From: Bacillus subtilis
GTDB lineage: Bacteria; Pseudomonadota; Alphaproteobacteria; Rhizobiales; Rhizobiaceae
DNA length: 64,000 bases
Direction: 5' to 3'
Assembly: GCA_021733665.1 (NCBI GenBank)
Contig: JAHREI010000001.1
Location: 930,001 to 994,000 of the forward strand
Below are positions 40,303 through 50,255 of this stretch, in pieces. Positions within the stretch are counted from its first letter, which is position 1. Each line of letters opens with the position of its first letter. The notes under the pieces are model-generated. The model did no database searches. It worked only from the letters and a program-made list of their open reading frames with translations, and was not told where the DNA came from. Made by a program: the position numbers and the translations under genes.

Positions 40303-40676
40303 AAACGTAGCAGTCTTGCATGGGATGATGCGATAAAACGAAGAGTAGAACAGTTTCCGTGTCTGTTAACCGAAACCGGTCTGGTTTGTCGGGGCGGGTA
40401 CAAAACAAGCCATAGGCAGCACATCGTCAGACATGATGCTGCAGCAAATCATGCGGAACATAATACGGAATAAATCGCGCAGATAACGGTTTTTTAAAGA
40501 AAACTATCACGTTTGTGACCACATAGTTGCTAAATATGAAGTCATAAAGAGATTTAGCCCGTCAGAACAAGCCGGTTCTTTACTCTGTTTCATCACACAG
40601 GGTTGTTTTCTCCCGCGTAAACTGAAGGTCAGACTTAAAAAACACACTGCCTATCCGTATATAAAAGCTATATAAA
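40303..40676. other. Intergenic region before pmbA
   Basis: No credible gene is seen. It holds a short imperfect hairpin near 40410 and A/T-rich promoter-like sequence. A repeat follows at 40677. Confidence 0.45.
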
Positions 40677-40764
40677 GCGCATGCCGAAAAGCGGGAACCG
40701 CCTACACGGGGAAATCAGTCCACTGGACTGATTTCTTGTCCCGTTTCGATCGGAAAAGATGCGC
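40677..40764. repeat. Dispersed palindromic repeat, second type
   Basis: This 88-bp element has outer arms GCGCAT/ATGCGC and inner TGCCGAAAAGCGGG-like sequence. A perfect core palindrome AAATCAGTCCA-C-TGGACTGATTT sits at its centre. The core resembles a repeat that I recall in Brucella and rhizobial intergenic regions. It lies between the antiporter gene and pmbA. Confidence 0.6.
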
Positions 40765-40918
40765 GTAAAAACAAAAAGATAGAGTATTTTCTATTATTCA
40801 GGATAAACTGGAAATGCTCTGAACAGAATGAGTTGATATTCTACAATCTGCAGATCACGAAGCACGGAGCATTTTAATTTTTGCGATGCTCCGGAAATTA
40901 TATATGACAGGAAGAATA

Positions 40919-42268
40919 ATGGACGCACAAAGCTCTGCTCAAAAACTCGCCGATCAGGCTCGTTTTCTCGTCGCGGCGGCCAAAAAGGCTGGTGCAGATC
41001 ATGCTGATGCAGTGGTTGTGCGCAGTCGTTCCAGTAATGTCAGCGTGCGTCTGGGCAAGGTTGAAGCGACAGAAGCTTCTGAGAGCGATGATTTTTCGTT
41101 GCGCGTTTTCGTAGGTAAACGCATTGCCAGTATTTCAGCGAGCGCCAATAAAGGCGCTGATCCGGTTGCGCTGGCAGAACGCGCTGTCGCGATGGCCAAA
41201 GTCTCGCCAGAAGATGCCTATGAGGGGCTGGCTGATCCTGCAAGACTGGCAAAACAAATTGCTGATCTTGATCTGTTCGATCCGACACAGATTGATGCCA
41301 AGCGCATGACAGCAGATGCGCTGGCAATGGAAGAAGCTGCGCGTGCGGTTTCGGGTGTTACCAATTCCGGCGGTGCAACTGCCTCTGCTGGTTTGGGCGG
41401 TATGGTACTAGTGACCTCCGGCGGTTTTGAAGGTTTTTATACGCTGAGCCGTTTTGGCCGTTCAGTCAGTGCCATTGCCGGTGAAGGCACCGGAATGGAG
41501 CGCGATTATGACATGCGCGTGCGTCTGCATTTCGCCGATCTGCCTGCGCTGGAAGATCTTGGCCGGACGGCCGGTGAACGCGCAGTACGTCGGCTCAATG
41601 CGCGGAAACTTAAAACCGGTGCAGTGAATGTGATGTTCGACCCGCGTGTGGCGCGCGGCATTGCCGGACATATCGCGGGAGCCATCAATGGTGCATCAGT
41701 TGCGCGGAAAAGCAGTTTCCTCAGAGATAAAATGGGGCAGCAGGTTCTGAGTAAAGGTATCAGCATCACCGATGATCCGCTGCGTTTGCGCGGTTCTTCC
41801 TCCCGCCCGTTCGATGGCGAAGGGATTGCCGGTGAAAAACTGACCATGATTGAAAATGGTGTGCTGAAACATTGGTTCCTGTCCGGCTCGACCGCCCGTG
41901 AATTGGGGCTGGAGACTAATGGTCGTGGCGTGCGCTCCGGTTCAACTGTCGTGCCGTCCTCAACTAATCTGGCCTTGGAAGCCGGTGAACGCACACCTGA
42001 AGAACTGATGAAAGAGCTCGGTACCGGTTTTTACGTGACTGAGGTTTTCGGACAGGGCGTGGATATGATCACCGGTCAATATAGCCGTGGTGCATCCGGT
42101 TTCTGGATTGAAAACGGTGAGCTGACCTATCCGGTGAGTGAAGTGACCATCGCTTCCAACCTCAAAGACATGTTTATGAATATGACTGCCGCGAGTGATC
42201 TGGATCGCTCTTACGGCACTGCCGCACCAACATTGGTAATTGAAGGAATGACGCTTGCCGGAGAGTAA
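40919..42268 (+). CDS. pmbA: TldE/PmbA-family metalloprotease regulator
   Basis: The 449-residue protein is the partner of TldD in a zinc peptidase complex that degrades unfolded or precursor peptides. It lacks its own zinc motif, as PmbA should. It has ADAVVVRSRSSNVSVRLGKV near residue 30 and GVRSGSTVVPSSTNLALEAG and QYSRGASGFWIENG later. AGGAAGA stands before the ATG at 40919. tldD is not in this window. It is the first gene of a rightward cluster; the next gene overlaps its end by about 14 nt. Confidence 0.93.
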   Translation: MDAQSSAQKLADQARFLVAAAKKAGADHADAVVVRSRSSNVSVRLGKVEATEASESDDFSLRVFVGKRIASISASANKGADPVALAERAVAMAKVSPEDAYEGLADPARLAKQIADLDLFDPTQIDAKRMTADALAMEEAARAVSGVTNSGGATASAGLGGMVLVTSGGFEGFYTLSRFGRSVSAIAGEGTGMERDYDMRVRLHFADLPALEDLGRTAGERAVRRLNARKLKTGAVNVMFDPRVARGIAGHIAGAINGASVARKSSFLRDKMGQQVLSKGISITDDPLRLRGSSSRPFDGEGIAGEKLTMIENGVLKHWFLSGSTARELGLETNGRGVRSGSTVVPSSTNLALEAGERTPEELMKELGTGFYVTEVFGQGVDMITGQYSRGASGFWIENGELTYPVSEVTIASNLKDMFMNMTAASDLDRSYGTAAPTLVIEGMTLAGE

Positions 42269-43103
42269 CACGGATAAACTGGCTGATATGGCTGACCTGC
42301 AACTCATCCGCGATGCTGCGGCGGAAGCTGGTAAAATTGCCCTGCATTATTATGGCAAAGATCCGGAAGTCTGGCTGAAAAACGGCCAGTCTCCGGTGAG
42401 TGAAGCAGATTTGGCAGTTGACCGTTTTCTGCAGCAGTCTTTGCTGCGGGCGCGGCCGGATTACGGCTGGATATCCGAAGAGACGGCAACTGATCAGCAA
42501 CGCACGGGGCGTAAGCGGGCATTTGTGGTTGATCCGATTGACGGTACGCGTGCCTTTCTCGCCGGTGATAATCAGTGGTGTGTAAGTATCGCAGTAATCG
42601 AAGACGGTAAGCCGCGTTGTGGTGTGCTGGATGTGCCGGTGCGCAAAGAGGTTCTGACTGCGGTGCACGGGCAAGGTGCGTTTCAAAACGACAGGGCGAT
42701 CAGCGCGCATTTGCCGGATGACGGGCGCAGCTATCCGGTGGCAATGTCGCGATCACATTTTAATGAACTGCCGGAGGGCTTTCGCAGCAAGGTCGCTTTT
42801 GCATCCTATGTGCCGTCGCTGGCCTATCGCATCGCCAAGGTCGGGCGGAGTGAGCTGGCAGGCACTTTTGTGCGTGGTGGTGCGCATGACTGGGATCTGG
42901 CGGCAGCGGATTTGCTGCTTTCAGAGGCTGGCGGAAAGCTTTTGACTCTTGAAGGTCAGGCACTTAGCTATGGTGGTGAACGGGGGATGATCGCAGGTCG
43001 CAAACCATTCAGCCATGATGTGCTGGTTGCGGCGGTTGCGAGCTTTGACGGTGAGATGCTGAGCGTTGTGCGCCAGTTGTTAACGGAGCAGGAAAAATCC
43101 TGA
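42255..43103 (+). CDS. Inositol monophosphatase-family 3'-nucleotidase (CysQ-like)
   Basis: The 282-residue magnesium-dependent phosphatase has the family motifs DPIDGTRAFLAG near residue 93 and DWDLAAADLLLSEAGGKLL near 214. In between it has WISEETATD. This order matches CysQ (3'(2'),5'-bisphosphate nucleotidase), which removes PAP in sulfate assimilation, but inositol monophosphatase activity is also possible. It starts with TTG at 42255 inside pmbA, behind AAGGAA; ATG at 42288 is the alternative. The gene follows pmbA directly. Confidence 0.88.
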   Translation: MPESNTDKLADMADLQLIRDAAAEAGKIALHYYGKDPEVWLKNGQSPVSEADLAVDRFLQQSLLRARPDYGWISEETATDQQRTGRKRAFVVDPIDGTRAFLAGDNQWCVSIAVIEDGKPRCGVLDVPVRKEVLTAVHGQGAFQNDRAISAHLPDDGRSYPVAMSRSHFNELPEGFRSKVAFASYVPSLAYRIAKVGRSELAGTFVRGGAHDWDLAAADLLLSEAGGKLLTLEGQALSYGGERGMIAGRKPFSHDVLVAAVASFDGEMLSVVRQLLTEQEKS

Positions 43104-43268
43104 CCGTCTCTTTTCTGTCGATCCCATAAAATGCGATAAATTAAAGACTGAGCAGCGCTTGCTCTGGTTGAACTTAAACGTAAAGCGCTCTAAAGAAGGC
43201 GCAACAGGGGCAGTGCTGCGATGGTGCTGCCTTTTCGGTAACGTAATCTCAGTGACAGGATTAGAACA

Positions 43269-43538
43269 ATGACCGTATCCGGTGAAAACAAACAGCTGCT
43301 GCATTTGGTATTTGGTGGCGAATTGAAGACATTGAACTCGATGGAGTTCCGTGATCTCGAAAAGCTGGATATTGTCGGCATCTATCCGAATTACGAAACA
43401 GCTAAAATGGCTTGGAAGTCCAAGGCTCAGGCAACTGTTGATAATGCCCATATGCGTTATTTCATCGTTCACATGCATCGCCTGCTGGACCCAGCAAGTG
43501 CAATTTCTGAAGCTGTTAATTCTGCCAATAAAGCCTGA
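43269..43538 (+). CDS. DUF4170-domain protein
   Basis: The 89-residue protein is small and soluble. It contains LHLVFGGELKTLNSMEFRD and HMRYFIVHMHRLLDP, which I associate with the DUF4170 family found widely in Hyphomicrobiales. It has no known function. It sits between the CysQ-like and DUF374 acyltransferase genes, in the cluster leading to waaA and lpxK. No TM or signal peptide is seen. Confidence 0.85.
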   Translation: MTVSGENKQLLHLVFGGELKTLNSMEFRDLEKLDIVGIYPNYETAKMAWKSKAQATVDNAHMRYFIVHMHRLLDPASAISEAVNSANKA

Positions 43539-43547
43539 TAGTGCATT

Positions 43548-44318
43548 TTGACTGTGGCAGGTGATAATGTGCAGCAAGACGGATTTCTGAAGCGCGTTTG
43601 GCAGCGTATTCGCGAGCCTTTGGCGCGCTCAGAAATGCTGAAGACGGTGCTGGTCAATTTGATTTCAGGCTATCTCCGGCTGGTTTATGCTACCAATAAA
43701 CGCCTGCCCGGTTTTGATGAGACCATCGCATCGCAAAAAGAGCACACACCCTATATCGTCACTTTCTGGCATGGCCAGCATTTGATGGGCACATTTGTGC
43801 GTGAAAAATCTGTGCCGGTTGTGGCCATGTTTTCACGCAGTGCTGATGCGGAGCTGAATGCACGTGTGGCGGAAAAACTCGGCCTGCAAACGGTGCGTGG
43901 TTCCGGCGGTCGTGCAGACAGTAATAACAAGGATAAGGGCGGGGCGCGTGCTCTGATTACCCTGAAACGGGCTTTGGATCAGGGTGTCAGTACCGGCATG
44001 ATTGCTGATGTAGCGCATAGTCCGGTGCGTGAGGCAGGGCAGGGGATTATCCTGTTGGCCAAATTGTCCGGCCGCCCGATCCTGCCGGTTGCCTATGCTT
44101 TTTCCCGTTGTATTGTCTTGCAGAGAAGCTGGGATAAAACATCCATTCCGCTGCCGTTTGGCCGCTCTGCTGCGGTGACAACAGAGCCGGTTTGGGTGCC
44201 TGTGGATGCGGACGAGAATCTGCTCGAAGAGAAGCGCGTGGAGCTGACCCGCAAGCTCGATGCAGCTACGGATGCGGCTTATAAACAATTGGGATTGCAA
44301 ACACCTCCCGCGCGATGA
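43548..44318 (+). CDS. DUF374 lysophospholipid acyltransferase-like protein
   Basis: The 256-residue protein has the acyltransferase-like FWHGQHLMGTFVREKSVPVV (split across lines; FWHGQH near residue 74) and the downstream glycines TVRGSGGRADSN. The alphaproteobacterial DUF374 family lies next to waaA, so a role in lipid A or phospholipid acylation is likely but unproven. The start is uncertain: TTG at 43548, GTG at 43554 or 43569. AGGTGAT before 43569 suits the last. It is not a LpxL homologue by sequence as far as I can tell. Confidence 0.82.
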   Translation: MTVAGDNVQQDGFLKRVWQRIREPLARSEMLKTVLVNLISGYLRLVYATNKRLPGFDETIASQKEHTPYIVTFWHGQHLMGTFVREKSVPVVAMFSRSADAELNARVAEKLGLQTVRGSGGRADSNNKDKGGARALITLKRALDQGVSTGMIADVAHSPVREAGQGIILLAKLSGRPILPVAYAFSRCIVLQRSWDKTSIPLPFGRSAAVTTEPVWVPVDADENLLEEKRVELTRKLDAATDAAYKQLGLQTPPAR

Positions 44319-44544
44319 CAATAAATTGTGATGGCGTTCGGCATTCTTTTGTATAATGACGGGGTTATCAGTTATTGGTGCATAAGCTTAAGATGGGCTT
44401 GGTGTGTTGAGCATCTTGGTGCAAGATTTCAAACAGTTGCCTGTAAGCGCAACAGTTTCAGTATTCCGTGTTTTTCCGGCATTTCAAATTCAGACAAGGC
44501 AGCAATAAGCTTTTCTGATAGTGTTATCCGGTATGGAGATAAGA

Positions 44545-45894
44545 ATGAGTGAAAAATGGGCCCGCACTGTTCTTAAGATTTACAAGGCTGCCGGTTGTGC
44601 GGCCTATCCGCTGATCGGGCCCTATATCAGCTATCGCGTTTCCAAAGGCAAAGAAGATCGCATCCGTCGTTCCGAGCGTTATGGTCGCAGTCAAATTGCT
44701 CGTCCTGAAGGGCCGCTGGTCTGGATGCATGCCGCAAGTGTCGGCGAATTTATCGCTATCCTGCCGCTGATTGAACATTTTCTTGCGCAGGATATTTGCA
44801 TTCTTCTCACCACCGGCACACGCACCTCAGCGGCACTGGTCGCAGAGCGCTTAGGCGACCGTGTTATTCATCAATATGTACCGCTTGATCTGCTGCCTGC
44901 TGTGCGCCGTTTTCTCGATCACTGGCAGCCGGATGTGGCAATTAAATGCGAATCCGAAATCTGGCCGATGACCATTCTGGAACTGGGTAAACGGCATATT
45001 CCGCAGATTCTGATTAACGGTCGTATGTCCGATCGTTCTTATGCAAAGTGGAAAAAGCGTAGCTCCGTTGCTGAAGCTTTGTTCGAAAACTTCGCTCATG
45101 TGGTTGCACAATCCGATGCGGATGGTGAGCGGTTCCGCCAGCTGGGAGCACGTCCGGTAACAATTTCCGGCAATCTCAAAGTGGATACGGACGCACCACC
45201 GGTGGATGCACAAGAGCTGGAACGTCTGCAGAAACAGATCGGTAAGCGTAAAGTCTGGGCTGCCATTTCCACTCATGACGGTGAGGAAGAAATTGCCGCG
45301 ACTGTACATACAATGCTCAGCACCCGCCATCCGGACTTGCTGACCATGATTGTACCGCGTCATCCGGATCGTGCAGAGACAATCCGTGCTGCAATTGAAG
45401 CTAAAGGGCTCACTGTGGCGCAACGCAGCCGCAATGAAGATATTACCCCGCAAACAGCGGTTTATCTTGGTGATACAATCGGCGAAATGGGGCTGTATCT
45501 GCGTCTGTCGCAGATTGCCTTTGTGGGCAAATCCCTGACCGGTGAGGGCGGGCAAAATCCGCTGGAGCCAGCCATGCTTGGCACAGCGGTTCTGTCCGGC
45601 CGTAATGTGCAGAACTTCCGTGAATCCTATCAGCGTCTGATTAAAAACGGCGGCGCGAAGCTGGTCAGCGATCATAATATGCTAGCCGGTGCAGTGAACT
45701 TCCTGTTCAATAATCCGGAAAAGCTGGCAGCTATGACCGAATCCGGAAAGCGCACGGTCGGCGATATGCGCGGTGCGCTGGATCGTACACTGACAGCACT
45801 TGAACCGTTTATCCGGCCTCTGGCGGTGAAATCACGCCTCTATACGACTGTCTCTGAGACCGCAGCGGAGACTGAAGCGCCGGAGCAGCAATAA
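44545..45894 (+). CDS. waaA: 3-deoxy-D-manno-octulosonate (Kdo) transferase
   Basis: The 449-residue glycosyltransferase of family GT30 adds Kdo to lipid IVA at the inner membrane. It has an N-terminal membrane anchor (KIYKAAGCAAYPLIGPYI, about residues 8-25). The signature PEGPLVWMHAASVGEFIAIL and the C-terminal GEGGQNPLEPAMLGTAVL follow. GGAGATAAG stands before the ATG at 44545. It overlaps the lpxK start by 1 nt (TAATG), so the two are coupled. Confidence 0.96.
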   Translation: MSEKWARTVLKIYKAAGCAAYPLIGPYISYRVSKGKEDRIRRSERYGRSQIARPEGPLVWMHAASVGEFIAILPLIEHFLAQDICILLTTGTRTSAALVAERLGDRVIHQYVPLDLLPAVRRFLDHWQPDVAIKCESEIWPMTILELGKRHIPQILINGRMSDRSYAKWKKRSSVAEALFENFAHVVAQSDADGERFRQLGARPVTISGNLKVDTDAPPVDAQELERLQKQIGKRKVWAAISTHDGEEEIAATVHTMLSTRHPDLLTMIVPRHPDRAETIRAAIEAKGLTVAQRSRNEDITPQTAVYLGDTIGEMGLYLRLSQIAFVGKSLTGEGGQNPLEPAMLGTAVLSGRNVQNFRESYQRLIKNGGAKLVSDHNMLAGAVNFLFNNPEKLAAMTESGKRTVGDMRGALDRTLTALEPFIRPLAVKSRLYTTVSETAAETEAPEQQ

Positions 45895-46955
45895 TGGCTG
45901 CCGGAAAATCACAGCGGGATGCTTCATCCTTCTGGTGGGATAAAGCCGGTTGGCAGTCCTGTATGCTGTCACCTTTGGCTGCGATCTATGGTTCAGTTGC
46001 AAAAAAACGCATGATCAATGCGGAGCCGCCGCAAATTGATCTGCCGGTTTTATGTATCGGCAATTTTACCGTTGGCGGTGCGGGTAAAACCCCGACCTGT
46101 ATTGCTTTTGCAGAAGCTGCGAAAGCGGAAGGTTTTAAACCCGGTATTGTTTCGCGTGGCTATGGTGGTTCTTTCAAGGACGTACATATTGTTGATCCCG
46201 CGCGGGATACTGCAAAACTGACCGGTGATGAGCCGCTCTTGCTGGCGCGCCATGCAATGGTTGCCGTATGCGCTAATCGTCTGAACGCCGCGCAATTATT
46301 GCAGCAACAGGGCTGCGATTTTATCATCATGGATGATGGGTTCCAAAGTGCACGCTTGTTTTATGATTATGCGCTGGTGGTGATTGATGCGGCTCGCGGT
46401 ATTGGTAATGGCCGGATCATTCCGGCAGGGCCGTTGCGTGCGCCATTGGCAGCACAGATGCAGCAGGCATCAGCACTTCTGCGTATCACGCCGAACCATC
46501 TGAAAGGCAATGATGCTTCGGAAAATGTAATCCGCATGGCGGCATGCAGCAATAAGCCGTTTTTTGATGCACGGCTGGTTTCAGTGGCAGAACAGCCGGC
46601 TGAAGGGAAAAAGTTCCTTGCCTTTGCCGGTATCGGCAATCCGCAGAAATTCTATGACAGTGTGACAGAGCTTGGCGGGGAAGTGGTGATCAGCCGGTCT
46701 TTCGGTGATCATTACAGCTACAGGCCGGAGGATATCCGCAAGCTTTTAGCGGAGGCGCGCGAAGCCAATCTGACTTTGGCAACAACAGCCAAAGATTACG
46801 TGCGCCTGCGTGAAATGCAGTTGTCGGTTGAGGGTGACTGGTTGAACGAGATTGCGGTTTTTGATGTGCGGCTTGATTTTGGCCGCGAGAAAATTTTGCA
46901 GCGCATTATAAAAACAACACGGCAAAATTTTCTCGAACGCAGTCTGGAAATTTGA
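45894..46955 (+). CDS. lpxK: Tetraacyldisaccharide 4'-kinase
   Basis: The 353-residue kinase phosphorylates the 4' position of the lipid A disaccharide, at the cytosolic face of the inner membrane. The P-loop reads GNFTVGGAGKTPTCIAF near residue 55, and DGFQSARLFYDYALVVID follows. AAKDYVRL-type sequence (TTAKDYVRLREM) occurs near the C-terminus as expected. Its start overlaps the waaA stop. Its stop is directly next to the convergent GNAT gene stop. Confidence 0.96.
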   Translation: MAAGKSQRDASSFWWDKAGWQSCMLSPLAAIYGSVAKKRMINAEPPQIDLPVLCIGNFTVGGAGKTPTCIAFAEAAKAEGFKPGIVSRGYGGSFKDVHIVDPARDTAKLTGDEPLLLARHAMVAVCANRLNAAQLLQQQGCDFIIMDDGFQSARLFYDYALVVIDAARGIGNGRIIPAGPLRAPLAAQMQQASALLRITPNHLKGNDASENVIRMAACSNKPFFDARLVSVAEQPAEGKKFLAFAGIGNPQKFYDSVTELGGEVVISRSFGDHYSYRPEDIRKLLAEAREANLTLATTAKDYVRLREMQLSVEGDWLNEIAVFDVRLDFGREKILQRIIKTTRQNFLERSLEI

Positions 46956-47417
46956 TCAGAGCGCGATGCGGTAAATATTGAGATCGTCAATATTTTCTTC
47001 AATCAGCACCCAATCGCGTGCTGCATAATATTCATGTTTATCGGCTTCAGCGCAGAGATAAACTTCCGGAAAACCCTGCTCACGGGCTTTTTCAATTGCC
47101 GCTTTAATCAGCGCACTGCCGATACCAAAGGAACGCTGCATTTCATCCACCCACAAAGCCGCTACCCATGGCGTATATTGCGGGCGGGCTTCCATGTCGC
47201 TGTCGATCAGCGATACGGTGCCGAGAAACTCCGCATTGTCATGGGCGACAAGAGCAACGGGCGTAGTCTCTGCGGTGAGGCCTTCCTCGAACAGACCTGT
47301 GATAAAGTCCAGTTCGTGGCCATCCTGCCGCCACCACGCATTCCAGACGCGGTCAGCTGCATCGCCGAGAAATTCCGGACGAGTTTTTAACTCGGATATT
47401 GTATATGACTTTGTCAT
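46956..47417 (-). CDS. GNAT-family N-acetyltransferase
   Basis: The 153-residue protein has the acetyl-CoA-binding motif of GNAT enzymes (QRSFGIGSALIKAAIEKARE, about residues 94-113). Its N-terminal half is WRQDGHELDF-type sequence, and it ends YAARDWVLIEENIDDLNIY. The substrate cannot be told. It is on the minus strand, just downstream of DUF2093 and mutL, so it may be the last gene of their operon. Its stop abuts lpxK. Confidence 0.85.
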   Translation of the reverse strand: MTKSYTISELKTRPEFLGDAADRVWNAWWRQDGHELDFITGLFEEGLTAETTPVALVAHDNAEFLGTVSLIDSDMEARPQYTPWVAALWVDEMQRSFGIGSALIKAAIEKAREQGFPEVYLCAEADKHEYYAARDWVLIEENIDDLNIYRIAL

Positions 47418-47428
47418 TATAACTCAGA

Positions 47429-47665
47429 TTAATTCTTGCTGCGTTGGCGCAGCTCGGGATTGCTTTCGAGCTCACGCTGATAAGAAACGAGGCCGTTTAC
47501 ATAGGCTTCCTGACGGGCAACGCTCCAGTAACGCAGGTCATCCAGCTCAATTTTCTCAGCTGTCACTGCACAAATCACATAGGAGCCTGGCTCAAGAACC
47601 TGATAGTCACCATCGAGGTAACGTAATTTGGCTTCACCGGTGCGATTGCTGGAAAACATAGTCAT
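47429..47665 (-). CDS. DUF2093-domain protein
   Basis: The 78-residue protein carries GEAKLRYLDGDYQVLEPGSY, then VTAEKIELDDLRYWSVARQE, which I recognise as DUF2093. This is a small alphaproteobacterial family of unknown function. AAGAG stands just before 47665; GTG at 47668 and ATG at 47659 are alternatives. It sits 35 bp downstream of mutL on the same strand. Confidence 0.85.
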   Translation of the reverse strand: MTMFSSNRTGEAKLRYLDGDYQVLEPGSYVICAVTAEKIELDDLRYWSVARQEAYVNGLVSYQRELESNPELRQRSKN

Positions 47666-47700
47666 CACTCTTTCTTGTCGTCAGTGTCTTTGGGTAGTCT

Positions 47701-49650
47701 TTACCTGCGTCCGAACAGACGTTCAATATCACTGAGTTTTAATTCTATATAAGTCGGTCGCCCGTGATTGCAGGTGCCGGAGCCGGGGGTGGCTTCCATC
47801 TGGCGCAGAAGGGCGTTCATTTCTTCGCCTTTCATGCGGCGGCCGGAACGCACAGAACCATGACAGGCCATCGTCGCCGCCACATGATTGAGCATATCTT
47901 TCAGCCCGTTGGCGGTGTCATGTTCGGCAATTTCATCCGCCAGATCGCGGATCAGCTGCTGCACATCCATTTCGCCGAGCATGGCTGGCGTCTCACGCAC
48001 AGCCACCGCGCCGGGGCCGAACTGTTCAACACTCAGACCAAAACGCTCCAGTGTTTGCGCATGGGCGACAACGCGCTCTGCATCTTCTTCCGGCAGGTCA
48101 ACAATCTCGGGGATCAGCAACATCTGCGCAGGCATCGGCTTGGCTTCCAGAGCAGTTTTCAGCGCCTCATAAACCAGTCGCTCATGGGCGGCGTGCTGAT
48201 CTACGATCACCAGACTATCCTCGGTCTGAGCGACAATATAATTGGCATGGATTTGCGCCCGTGCAGCACCGAGCGGTGCGCGCAGCAATTCTGCGGGGGC
48301 TTCAATCTCTGCTGCACGGCTGTCGGCACTGGGAGTCGTGAATTGCGAAATCGTTGCCTGCATCGCTTCGCCAAAGCCGGCCTGTTCATAACGTGGTGCC
48401 GGCTGGTTATCGAGATGCAGCGGGCGTTGAGCCGGATGGGCAGTTTGTGGTGACCATTCCTGTCGCGGTGCATCTGTCCGGTAATTCGAGGCAGATTGCC
48501 AGTTACGGGCAGGGGAGGATGTAAAGCTGCCGGATGAACGCTGCGGCATATCGAATTGTGAGGCATTCAAATTTTTGCTCTCAAATCCCTGTGCCTGAAA
48601 AGCTTTCAACATGGCTTCTGCACCGCTGGTGGCAGGGCGAATACCCGACTGCGCCAAAGCATGACGGATGGTGCCGACAATCAGACCGCGCACCAATCCC
48701 GGATCACGAAAGCGTACATCAGCCTTGGCCGGATGCACATTGACATCGACATGGGACGGATCAAGCTGGAGAAACAAGACGCCGACCGGATGGCGGTCGC
48801 GGGCAATCACATCGGAATAGGCACCGCGCAATGCGCCAAATACCTGTTTGTCGCGTACCGGACGGCCGTTAATATAGGCAAACTGGTGCAGGGAATTTGC
48901 GCGGTTGAACGATGGAATTGCAGTGAAACCGGTCAGACGCACACCTTCGCGCTCGCTGTCGAGTGCCAGTGCATTTTCAGAAAAATCAGTGCCGAGAACC
49001 TGCGAAATACGCTCGAGCATTGCCGCTTCACTGACCGTTTCTCCTGCGCTGCACGTCGCAGGCAGTTCCAGCGGGCTGCGATCTGTACCGGCGATGGAGA
49101 ACCGGATTTGCGGGAAAGAAATCGCGATACGCTTAATCACTTCCGTAATCGCAGTGGATTCGGCGCGATCGGTTTTCATGAATTTCAGACGCGCCGGGGT
49201 GGCGTAAAACAGATCGCTGACTTCAACGATGGTTCCGCGATTGATCGCAGTCGGGCGCGGCCCTTCGAGATAGCCGCCACGTACAACAACCTCATATCCG
49301 GAATCAGCGTCAGCGGTGCGAGATTTAATGCTCAGACGCGCAACGGAGCCAATGGATGGCAGTGCTTCACCGCGAAAACCAAGGGCACGGATATCATGCA
49401 CATCGTCTGTGAGTTTTGAAGTGCAGTGGCGCGAGACAGCTAGTGTCAGTTCATCCGCCGGTATACCGCCGCCATTATCTGTCACACGAATCAGGTTCTT
49501 GCCGCCACCGGCGGTCACCACTTCAATACGTGTGGCACCGGCGTCAATCGCATTTTCTACCAGTTCTTTCACCACGCTGGCAGGGCGTTCAATAACCTCA
49601 CCGGCAGCAATCTGGTTGATAATGGTTTCGCTCAGGAGCCTGATAGACAT
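47701..49650 (-). CDS. mutL: DNA mismatch repair protein MutL
   Basis: The 649-residue protein links MutS recognition to strand cleavage. The GHKL ATPase region has [20 protein letters not shown] near residue 30 and the [13 protein letters not shown] motif near 93. A poorly conserved linker covers about 340-450. The C-terminal domain holds [12 protein letters not shown], the DQHA(X)2E(X)4E motif of MutL with intrinsic nickase activity, as found in organisms without MutH. The start at 49650 ([11 protein letters not shown]) matches the family; an in-frame codon at 49782 adds 44 extra residues without support. A TIGR01244 gene lies 68 bp upstream on the same strand. Confidence 0.96.
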   Translation of the reverse strand: MSIRLLSETIINQIAAGEVIERPASVVKELVENAIDAGATRIEVVTAGGGKNLIRVTDNGGGIPADELTLAVSRHCTSKLTDDVHDIRALGFRGEALPSIGSVARLSIKSRTADADSGYEVVVRGGYLEGPRPTAINRGTIVEVSDLFYATPARLKFMKTDRAESTAITEVIKRIAISFPQIRFSIAGTDRSPLELPATCSAGETVSEAAMLERISQVLGTDFSENALALDSEREGVRLTGFTAIPSFNRANSLHQFAYINGRPVRDKQVFGALRGAYSDVIARDRHPVGVLFLQLDPSHVDVNVHPAKADVRFRDPGLVRGLIVGTIRHALAQSGIRPATSGAEAMLKAFQAQGFESKNLNASQFDMPQRSSGSFTSSPARNWQSASNYRTDAPRQEWSPQTAHPAQRPLHLDNQPAPRYEQAGFGEAMQATISQFTTPSADSRAAEIEAPAELLRAPLGAARAQIHANYIVAQTEDSLVIVDQHAAHERLVYEALKTALEAKPMPAQMLLIPEIVDLPEEDAERVVAHAQTLERFGLSVEQFGPGAVAVRETPAMLGEMDVQQLIRDLADEIAEHDTANGLKDMLNHVAATMACHGSVRSGRRMKGEEMNALLRQMEATPGSGTCNHGRPTYIELKLSDIERLFGRR

Positions 49651-49718
49651 ATGAATGATCCGGTGGATTGATGGTGTGGCTTGTGCGCGGATTTTCTCCG
49701 CACACAATACTAGGTCGA

Positions 49719-50060
49719 TCAGCGCTGTCTCTGTTGCTGGACAATGCCGTAAAGATTTGTGCAACGGGTGCCTGAGCGGCAATAGGCCAGAATTGGCGTT
49801 GGTGCATTTTCAACGGCTGTAGTCATTTCGTCCAGATTTTCCTGTGTGATCTGGCCGCCAGCCACAGGAATGAAATAAGTTTGCAGACCCGCAGCTGTTG
49901 CAGCCTGTGCAACGGCATCATAAAGCGGTTGGCCATCGGATTCATGATCCGGACGGTTACAGATCAGGGTTTTGAAACCCTGTGCCGCAACACCGGCAAT
50001 ATCTTCCGGTGACAACTGGCCGGTGACAGCAAAATTTTCATCAATCAGACGAATGTCCAT
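49719..50060 (-). CDS. TIGR01244-family phosphatase/sulfurtransferase-like protein
   Basis: The 113-residue protein has the phosphatase-like loop [15 protein letters not shown] near residue 92, and begins [20 protein letters not shown]. Length and loop match the TIGR01244 family, found as a domain of beta-lactamase hydrolase-like proteins and implicated in sulfur metabolism. Its activity is not established. It lies 68 bp before mutL, and the two may be co-transcribed. Confidence 0.85.
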   Translation of the reverse strand: MDIRLIDENFAVTGQLSPEDIAGVAAQGFKTLICNRPDHESDGQPLYDAVAQAATAAGLQTYFIPVAGGQITQENLDEMTTAVENAPTPILAYCRSGTRCTNLYGIVQQQRQR

Positions 50061-50199
50061 AAGTCAGAACCTCTTTGGTGGATTTGTTGCAGAATATACC
50101 ATCGCGATATGCTTACCACCCCGAAAGCACGGATTGCCTGTTGAAACTGTCACTCAAAGTCTGAATCCGCACCGGATAAGCGACATTTTTAGCGCTGGA

Positions 50200-50222
50200 A
50201 TATGCTTTCAGTAAAAGCATAT
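50200..50222 (+). promoter_or_regulatory. Palindromic operator candidate upstream of fdhD
   Basis: ATATGCTTT and AAAGCATAT are a perfect 9-bp inverted repeat with a 5-nt spacer. It lies 33 bp before the preferred fdhD start at 50256. An in-frame ATG at 50202 falls inside it, which argues against that start. The regulator is unknown. Confidence 0.45.
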
Positions 50223-50255
50223 AGTTATGCTGCTATAGGGATGGAAGGGAACGCC

